NCBI GenBank assembly: GCA_964387645.1
Contig: CAYLYM010000075.1
Location: 1-18,885, forward strand
Direction of reading: 5' to 3'
Length of the DNA: 18,885 bases
From: CAYLYM01 sp964387645
GTDB lineage: Bacteria > Calditrichota > Calditrichia > RBG-13-44-9
Numbering within the stretch: the first letter of the stretch is position 1; every line of letters starts with the position of its first letter. The notes below the pieces were generated by a model that was given only the letters and a program-made list of their open reading frames with translations, had not been told where the DNA came from and did not search any database. Of this stretch, positions 13,893-18,885 are shown in pieces. The position numbers and the translations under genes were made by a program.

Positions 13893-15158
13893 ATGAACAT
13901 TTGCCTCTTTGGTGCTAATCATAAAACAGCAGAAATAGAATTCCGTGAAAAAATTGCTTTTTCTAATGAAGATTTTCCGGAAGCGGTTGAGGAACTTGCT
14001 AAATTTACAGATGTATCAGAGTGTGTTATTTTATCCACCTGTAATCGGACAGAATTTTATGTCGTCACGCCACAACAAGGAGATATTTTTTCTACCCTGG
14101 AATCGTTTTTATCGAAATTTTCGGGATTCCCTATTGAAAAGTATAAGAATTATTTCTATCGCAAATTAGACAAAGAGGCCATTGTTCATATTTTCCGGGT
14201 TGCTTCGGGAATGGATTCGATGGTACTGGGTGAACCACAAATTTTAGGACAATTGAAAAGTGCTTATAGAATTAGTGTGGAAGCTGGAACCACTGGAGCT
14301 ATACTCAATCGATTAATGAATCATGCCTTTACGGTTGGAAAGCGGGTACGCACTGAAACGGCACTTGGCGCCGGAGCGGTTAGTGTGGCTTATGCGGCAG
14401 TGGAATTGGCCCAAAAAATTTTTCATGACTTATCCAAAAATGCAGTGTTACTTATTGGTGCGGGAGAAACTGGTGAGTTAACGGCAAAGCATCTTAGAGA
14501 AAAAGGTATTGGTAAGCTTTTTATTACGAACCGCACTTTTTCCAGAGCTAAAGATTTAGCCGAGAAGTTAAATGGTAATGCTCTGGAATTCTCGCAAATG
14601 CACCAGGTTTTTCATAAGGTAGATATAATTATTGGTGCAACTACTACACCTGAATATTTGATTCGACCTGAAGATTTAAAAACGGTGTTAAGTAAACGTC
14701 GTGCACGTCCGCTGTTCTTAATAGATCTTGGTGTACCAAGAAATTTTGATCCAAGTTTGAATAAATTAGAGTGGATATTTCTTAGCGATATTGATGCTCT
14801 TGAACATATTATTACACAAAATATCAAGAAACGACAACAAGAAATTCCAAAAGCTGAGAAAATAATTTCTGAAGAAGTCGAAAAGTTTTTGGAGTGGCAA
14901 AAAGGGCTTCAGGTTACACCGACGATTATTTCACTCCGGGAAAAGATTGAAAAGATCAGGCAGAAGGAATTGAAAAAATATAAAAATAAATTAAGTGAAA
15001 CAGAGCTTAGGTCAGCAGATTTAATATCAAGGGCCATTGTCAATAAAATATTGCATTTTCCTATGGTACATTTAAAAAAAATTGGTAATGGTACACCTGA
15101 CAGTTTATTAAAAATTGATGTGGTGAGAGAAATTTTTGGTTTGGAGGATGATAAATGA
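13893..15158 (+). CDS. hemA: Glutamyl-tRNA reductase
   Basis: Reduces glutamyl-tRNA(Glu) with NADPH to glutamate-1-semialdehyde, the committed step of the C5 haem pathway. The catalytic domain holds GANHKTAEIEFREK (7-20) and STCNRTEFY with the thioester-forming C50. GMDSMVLGEPQILGQ marks the substrate domain, and IGAGETGEL (about 188-196) is the NADPH Rossmann loop. FLIDLGVPRNFDP and the helical dimerisation tail follow. Length 421 is normal. It starts 11 bases after the hemX-like gene with a weak ribosome site, and its stop overlaps the hemC start by four bases (ATGA). As the rate-setting enzyme it is the obvious target for the operator at the operon's head. Confidence 0.96.
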   Translation: MNICLFGANHKTAEIEFREKIAFSNEDFPEAVEELAKFTDVSECVILSTCNRTEFYVVTPQQGDIFSTLESFLSKFSGFPIEKYKNYFYRKLDKEAIVHIFRVASGMDSMVLGEPQILGQLKSAYRISVEAGTTGAILNRLMNHAFTVGKRVRTETALGAGAVSVAYAAVELAQKIFHDLSKNAVLLIGAGETGELTAKHLREKGIGKLFITNRTFSRAKDLAEKLNGNALEFSQMHQVFHKVDIIIGATTTPEYLIRPEDLKTVLSKRRARPLFLIDLGVPRNFDPSLNKLEWIFLSDIDALEHIITQNIKKRQQEIPKAEKIISEEVEKFLEWQKGLQVTPTIISLREKIEKIRQKELKKYKNKLSETELRSADLISRAIVNKILHFPMVHLKKIGNGTPDSLLKIDVVREIFGLEDDK

Positions 15159-16087
15159 GCCAGGTTATTCGTCTGGGAACTCGTGGCAGCGAATTAGCCT
15201 TGTATCAAACTTATTGGGTTGAGGAACGATTAAAGAAATATTTTCCAGATACTTCAACTGAAATTGTTGTGATTAAAACTACAGGTGATAAAATTTTAGA
15301 TTCACCTCTATCAAGAATTGGAGATAAAGGCTTGTTTACCAGAGAATTAGACCGTGCACTAATTGAGAAAGAAATAGACCTGGCAGTACACAGCATGAAA
15401 GATGTTCCCACTCAGTTTGATGATCGTTTAACTATTGCTGCTGTCACTGAAAGGTGGGATGTTCGTGATGCTTTTATTGCTCGGTCTGTTAAACATCTGA
15501 GGGAACTTCCAGATGGAGCCACAGTTGCCACTGGAAGTTTACGCCGCAAAGCTCAGTTACTGCATTTTCGTCCCGATTTAAAAATTATTGATATTCGCGG
15601 AAATGTGAATACCCGTTTAAAAAAGTTTGATGCATCAAATTGGGATGCCATGATTTTAGCTTGTGCAGGATTAGAGAGATTAAATCTTCAAAACAGAATC
15701 AAAGAAAAGATTGATGTAGATATCATCCTTCCGGCAGTAGGGCAGGGGTGTTTTGCTGTTATGTCACGAAAAAATGATCAGAAAGTTTTGAAAATAGCCA
15801 GGGTTTTGAATCGACCAGAGGTGGAGGTTGCAGTTAAAGCAGAAAGAGCATTGCTTAAAACCATTGAAGGGGGCTGTCAGGTACCTCTTGGCGCTTTGGG
15901 TAGGGTGGAAAATCAACATATTCGGCTGAAAGGGTGTATCGCCAGTTTAGATGGAAAAAAATATTTTATTGATGAAGCAGTGTCTTCTCTCCTTGAACCA
16001 GAAGAAGCAGGAAGGATCTTGGCGGAGAGATTATTACAAAATGGCGCTGACGAAGTATTAAACGAAATTCGAAAAGGTTTTAATTAA
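15155..16087 (+). CDS. hemC: Porphobilinogen deaminase (hydroxymethylbilane synthase)
   Basis: Polymerises four porphobilinogen molecules into hydroxymethylbilane in the cytosol. Clear motifs: RLGTRGSELALYQ near the N-terminus, KTTGDKI, the AVHSMKDVPT loop with the catalytic aspartate region, ATGSLRRKAQLL with substrate-binding arginines, DIRGNVNTRL, and EGGCQVPLGA, whose C241 anchors the dipyrromethane cofactor. Length 310 is typical. It overlaps hemA by four bases. A perfect 22-bp palindrome covers its last codons and stop (16073-16094). hemB, which makes its substrate, is not in the window. Confidence 0.96.
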   Translation: MSQVIRLGTRGSELALYQTYWVEERLKKYFPDTSTEIVVIKTTGDKILDSPLSRIGDKGLFTRELDRALIEKEIDLAVHSMKDVPTQFDDRLTIAAVTERWDVRDAFIARSVKHLRELPDGATVATGSLRRKAQLLHFRPDLKIIDIRGNVNTRLKKFDASNWDAMILACAGLERLNLQNRIKEKIDVDIILPAVGQGCFAVMSRKNDQKVLKIARVLNRPEVEVAVKAERALLKTIEGGCQVPLGALGRVENQHIRLKGCIASLDGKKYFIDEAVSSLLEPEEAGRILAERLLQNGADEVLNEIRKGFN

Positions 16088-16094
16088 AACCTTT
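16073..16094. promoter_or_regulatory. Perfect 22-bp palindrome across the hemC stop
   Basis: AAAGGTTTT and AAAACCTTT (16073-16081 and 16086-16094) flank a self-complementary AATT, so all 22 bases are palindromic. The only nearby T-rich stretch is weak. It may act as an attenuating or processing hairpin between hemC and the TetR gene, or as a protein site. Confidence 0.45.
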
Positions 16095-16200
16095 ATAATT
16101 TGAATTTTATTGTTAGACTTCAATTTATGGATAGCCTTGTCCTTGGTTATAAAAAGGCGGAAGTGGAAATGAGAATCACCAAGCAATTATTGGTTTTTCC

Positions 16201-16218
16201 AATTATTTAGGAATAATT
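16201..16218. promoter_or_regulatory. AT-rich dyad just upstream of the TetR gene
   Basis: AATTATT (16201-16207) and AATAATT (16212-16218) are perfect inverted arms around TAGG, ending nine bases before the TetR ATG. It does not resemble the TGAC-type dyad at 13027. It could be a second control site or chance, given the base composition. Confidence 0.3.
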
Positions 16219-16227
16219 CAAAAAGTT

Positions 16228-16890
16228 ATGAGAAAACCGAACAAAAATCTTAAGACCATTCGCCGCCAACAAATTATTAATGTTGCGGTAGAGCTATTTG
16301 CACAAAAGAATTATCATGAAGTTTTAATGGAAGAAGTGGCTGAAAAAGCTGGAATGGCTAAAGGTTCAATTTACAATTATTTTTTAAACAAAGAAGATTT
16401 ATATATTTCTATCATTACTCATCGCCTGGAATCTTTGTTACAACTGCTCAAAGAGCGAATCGATACCCGTAATACACCTCTGATCAATATACGTCGGATT
16501 ATTATCCATATTTACAGTTTCATGGCAAAGTATCCACATTTCTTTCAGATCTGGTACCGGGAAAAACTTCGCTGCGGATTTCAAACTAATCAACGTGTAC
16601 AAAAACTGTATGGTGAGATTAAAAATTTGCTTGAAATAGCATTGGAAAGAGGTATAGCCGAGGGCATTATCCGAGAACATAAGACGGATTTTATTGGTGA
16701 TTTATTAATGGGAATGATCGATGCGGCAGTTTTACGTTCGCATGGATTAACACAAGAGCAGCAACGCGTTGAACGGTTGATGCTATTTGAATTTTTTCTG
16801 GAAGCTCTTGGAACAGAATGTGCCAAACTAATGCATAAAAAAGGTTTAGATCGACCAGACTCATCTGGGGAGGTACCGATTGTCACTTAA
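16228..16890 (+). CDS. TetR-family transcriptional regulator inside the haem operon
   Basis: Predicted TetR/AcrR-family repressor of 220 residues. The N-terminal DNA-binding domain is clear: RRQQIINVAVELFAQKNYHE (12-31), then the helix-turn-helix at about 34-53 containing EEVAEKAGMAKGSIYNYF, followed by NKEDLY. The larger C-terminal domain (about 75-205) is all-helical and variable, as usual for the ligand and dimer domain, so the ligand cannot be read from it. It sits between hemC and hemD: 140 bases follow hemC, and its end overlaps hemD by 11 bases, so it is locked into haem gene expression. A TetR-type dyad covers the promoter of the same operon. Autoregulation and haem or porphyrin sensing are inferences. 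The ribosome site before the ATG is weak. Confidence 0.9.
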   Translation: MRKPNKNLKTIRRQQIINVAVELFAQKNYHEVLMEEVAEKAGMAKGSIYNYFLNKEDLYISIITHRLESLLQLLKERIDTRNTPLINIRRIIIHIYSFMAKYPHFFQIWYREKLRCGFQTNQRVQKLYGEIKNLLEIALERGIAEGIIREHKTDFIGDLLMGMIDAAVLRSHGLTQEQQRVERLMLFEFFLEALGTECAKLMHKKGLDRPDSSGEVPIVT

Positions 16891-17677
16891 ATGTAAGAAA
16901 ATACTTATTTGCCGCAGACCTTCTCAATCAGAAGAATTATTAGAGGCTTTAAAAGCTAGAAAAGCAGAAGGAATTATATTTCCTACTTTTGATGTGGAGC
17001 CAATGGAATTAGACCTGGAGAAAAAACAAACCTTCAGGAAATTAACAGATTTTGATTGGATTATTTTAAGTAGTGTGAATGGAGTTGATTATTTTTTCAA
17101 AAATCTGCAAGAAATGGGAGTTTCAAAGGAACTGATCAATTCTTTTTGCTTTGCCGTGGTTGGAGATAAAACAGCCAGATCCATTAAAGATTGTATTGAG
17201 AAACCAAATATTAAATTGCGTGCAGATAATTTAAACGATCTTTTGAAGAAAATAGCCCGGGAACGAAATCAGGATTTGATCCGGGCAATACATTTTACCA
17301 GCCAGGAATCTTTGAAGAATATTTCTGTTCACCTTCCACAAAATATTTTATTGCAAAGAATACCTATATATCGAACTATCCTTTTTCGCCATCATACTCC
17401 AGAGGAAATCCAATTTGCTCGCTCTGGTCAATATGATGTAATTTTTTTTGGTTCTCCCTCTTCCTTTGATTATTTCATTGAATTGGTGGGAACTGAACCA
17501 CTCACCCCGAAAATGGGAATATGTGTTCCTGGCAAAACAACGAAAGCTTTTATTGAGGAGAAAGGTTTTAGAGTCAGTATTGTACCCGAGCAGCCTAAAA
17601 CAGGGCGAATTATAGAAGCACTAGAAAAATATTTTAATGAAAAAAGTAAGTTTGTTTATAAAACTAAACCATTATAA
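16880..17677 (+). CDS. hemD: Uroporphyrinogen-III synthase
   Basis: Closes hydroxymethylbilane and inverts ring D to give uroporphyrinogen III. The family is poorly conserved, but the bilobed pattern is visible: KILICRRPSQSEELLEAL at the start, DWIILSSVNGVDYFF (about 57-71) in the first lobe, FAVVGDKTARSI, and VIFFGSPSSFDYF with GICVPGKTTKAFIEEKGF in the second lobe. Length 265 is normal. The TTG at 16880 is the start: GGGGAGG at 16867-16873 lies six bases before it and no ATG is near. It overlaps the TetR gene by 11 bases, implying coupled translation. Neighbours hemC and hemE catalyse the steps before and after, which makes the call secure. Confidence 0.9.
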   Translation: MSLKCKKILICRRPSQSEELLEALKARKAEGIIFPTFDVEPMELDLEKKQTFRKLTDFDWIILSSVNGVDYFFKNLQEMGVSKELINSFCFAVVGDKTARSIKDCIEKPNIKLRADNLNDLLKKIARERNQDLIRAIHFTSQESLKNISVHLPQNILLQRIPIYRTILFRHHTPEEIQFARSGQYDVIFFGSPSSFDYFIELVGTEPLTPKMGICVPGKTTKAFIEEKGFRVSIVPEQPKTGRIIEALEKYFNEKSKFVYKTKPL

Positions 17678-17766
17678 ATGTATTGCGTAGACTTCGATCT
17701 TTAAAAGATGTTGATTTTTAATTCTAAAATACTGATTACTGATTCATCAGGAAAGAATGGATTGTC

Positions 17767-18834
17767 ATGAATAAAGGCAAAACTCGACAAAACAATTTGA
17801 AGAACGATCTGTTTATCAGAGCCTGCTACCGGCAGGATGTAGAAAGAACTCCTGTTTGGATGATGCGACAGGCGGGTCGATATCTACCACAGTATCGGGC
17901 TATTCGTGAGAAATATGATTTCACTACCATGTATAAAACGCCCGAAATTGCTACAGAAGTTACTCTTCAACCGGTTGATTTCCTGAAAGTTGATGCAGCC
18001 ATTTTATTTAGCGATATTTTGGTGGTACCAGAGGCCATGGGAATGTCTCTGGAATTTTTTGAGGGGAAGGGACCTTTGTTTTCTCAACCTATCCGGGATA
18101 AAAAGCAGGTAGATCAATTACGCCCAATCGTTCCCGAAGAAGACCTTTATTTTGTTCTGGAAGCCATCAAAATGATCAGAAAGGAATTGAATGGTCGAGT
18201 GCCTTTAATCGGATTCTCTGGAGCTCCCTGGACACTCGCGGCTTATATGGTTGAAGGTGGAAAATCAAGAAATTTTACATATATTAAAAATTTGCGATAT
18301 TCAAATCCTGAACTTCTGTCCAAATTACTGGAAAAGATTACAGAAGCGGTGATTTTATATCTCAAGGCACAAATACGCGCTGGTGTTCAGGCAGTACAAT
18401 TGTTCGATACCTGGGCTGGATTGCTTGATCCACAAGGATTTGAACAATTTGCCCTGAAGTATGCTCGCAGAGTATTCGAGTCTTTAAAAAATATGGGCAT
18501 TCCTTTAATATACTTTGCTAAAGGTGCCGGCATCTGGTTGGAAAAATTGAAGGAGTGTCAGGCCGATGTTCTGGGATTGGATTGGACGGTGGATATTGGC
18601 TGGGCACGAAACAGGGTTGGAGATCAATTCGCTTTGCAAGGTAATCTGGATCCCACTGTACTTCTCTCTTCTCCGAAAATTATTCGACAGGAAATTGTTA
18701 AAATTTTAACAAACTTTGGTAAAGCAAATGGACATATTTTCAATTTAGGACATGGAATATTACCTAACGTGACACCAGAAAATGCCAAGGTGTTTATTCA
18801 GGCTGTTAAAGAAGAAAGCGTCAGATTTCATTAA
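17767..18834 (+). CDS. hemE: Uroporphyrinogen decarboxylase
   Basis: Removes the four acetate carboxyl groups of uroporphyrinogen III to give coproporphyrinogen III in the cytosol. The signature PVWMMRQAGRYLPQYR (29-44) supplies R34 and R38, and FSDILVVPEAMG (81-92) carries the catalytic D83. GFSGAPWTLAAYMVEGG, QLFDTWAG and the closing FNLGHGILPNVTPENAK are also family hallmarks. Length 355 is typical. It begins 89 bases after hemD with AGGAAAG upstream. It is the last complete gene of the operon. Confidence 0.97.
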   Translation: MNKGKTRQNNLKNDLFIRACYRQDVERTPVWMMRQAGRYLPQYRAIREKYDFTTMYKTPEIATEVTLQPVDFLKVDAAILFSDILVVPEAMGMSLEFFEGKGPLFSQPIRDKKQVDQLRPIVPEEDLYFVLEAIKMIRKELNGRVPLIGFSGAPWTLAAYMVEGGKSRNFTYIKNLRYSNPELLSKLLEKITEAVILYLKAQIRAGVQAVQLFDTWAGLLDPQGFEQFALKYARRVFESLKNMGIPLIYFAKGAGIWLEKLKECQADVLGLDWTVDIGWARNRVGDQFALQGNLDPTVLLSSPKIIRQEIVKILTNFGKANGHIFNLGHGILPNVTPENAKVFIQAVKEESVRFH

Positions 18835-18873
18835 TAGTGATAGGATATTCGACCATTAAAAAAGGAATTTTTG

Positions 18874-18885
18874 ATGTTTAACCAG
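18874..18885 (+). CDS. Start of a further gene, cut by the window edge
   Basis: ATG at 18874 opens a frame (Met-Phe-Asn-Gln) that runs off the window. AAAGGAA lies about seven bases upstream, and the gap from hemE is 39 bases, so it is probably the next operon gene. Four codons cannot identify it; a later haem gene would be expected from context. Confidence 0.5.

Noticed and set aside
1..18885. tRNA, rRNA, CRISPR array, insertion sequence
   Set aside because: No cloverleaf with a CCA-type end, no regular repeat-spacer series, and no transposase reading frame was seen on either strand.

Overview
The window looks like chromosomal DNA from a Gram-negative (diderm) bacterium, AT-rich by eye. It carries an almost complete gene set for making KDO and exporting lipopolysaccharide. 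It also has an HemA/HemX-type haem cluster that starts from glutamyl-tRNA, and a phosphofructokinase of the pyrophosphate type. LptC is predicted to be a lipoprotein and the LptA-like protein is unusually long. Both are compatible with the FCB assemblage (Bacteroidota, Ignavibacteria, Calditrichota and related candidate phyla), but that placement is inference and no marker gene here settles it.

Layout. Positions 1-240 hold the apparent end of an upstream gene, possibly frameshifted, and a strong long-stem hairpin terminator. After a 434-base AT-rich gap with two sigma70-like promoters come an M23 (LytM-type) envelope peptidase (675-1607) and a Fur-family regulator (1685-2128). Positions 2129-2688 are non-coding but unusually structured: several hairpins, a stretch resembling a dispersed bacterial repeat, a TATAAT box, and a large hairpin just before gatC. 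From 2689 to 10784 runs a co-directional series, probably one operon or two: gatC, kdsB, pyrG, a small two-CxxC protein, kdsA, kdsC, kdsD, lptC, an lptA-like gene and lptB. PyrG supplies the CTP that KdsB uses. KdsD, KdsA and KdsC make KDO in that order, and KdsB activates it. LptC, LptA and LptB belong to the machine that carries the finished lipopolysaccharide outward. A bidirectional terminator (10978-11008) separates this block from the convergent phosphofructokinase gene (11035-12432, minus strand).

The last third is a haem operon: hemX/ccsA-like, hemA, hemC, a TetR-family regulator, hemD, hemE, and the first codons of another gene at the window edge. A strong promoter (TTGAAA, 17 bases, TGC-TATAAT; 12998-13026) is followed immediately by a 20-bp dyad of the TGAC-GTCA kind that TetR repressors often bind. 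A TetR gene sits inside the same operon, between hemC and hemD. The simplest model is an autoregulated haem operon controlled by its own TetR repressor, and this is the most interesting item in the window. No tRNA, rRNA, CRISPR array or intact mobile element was seen.
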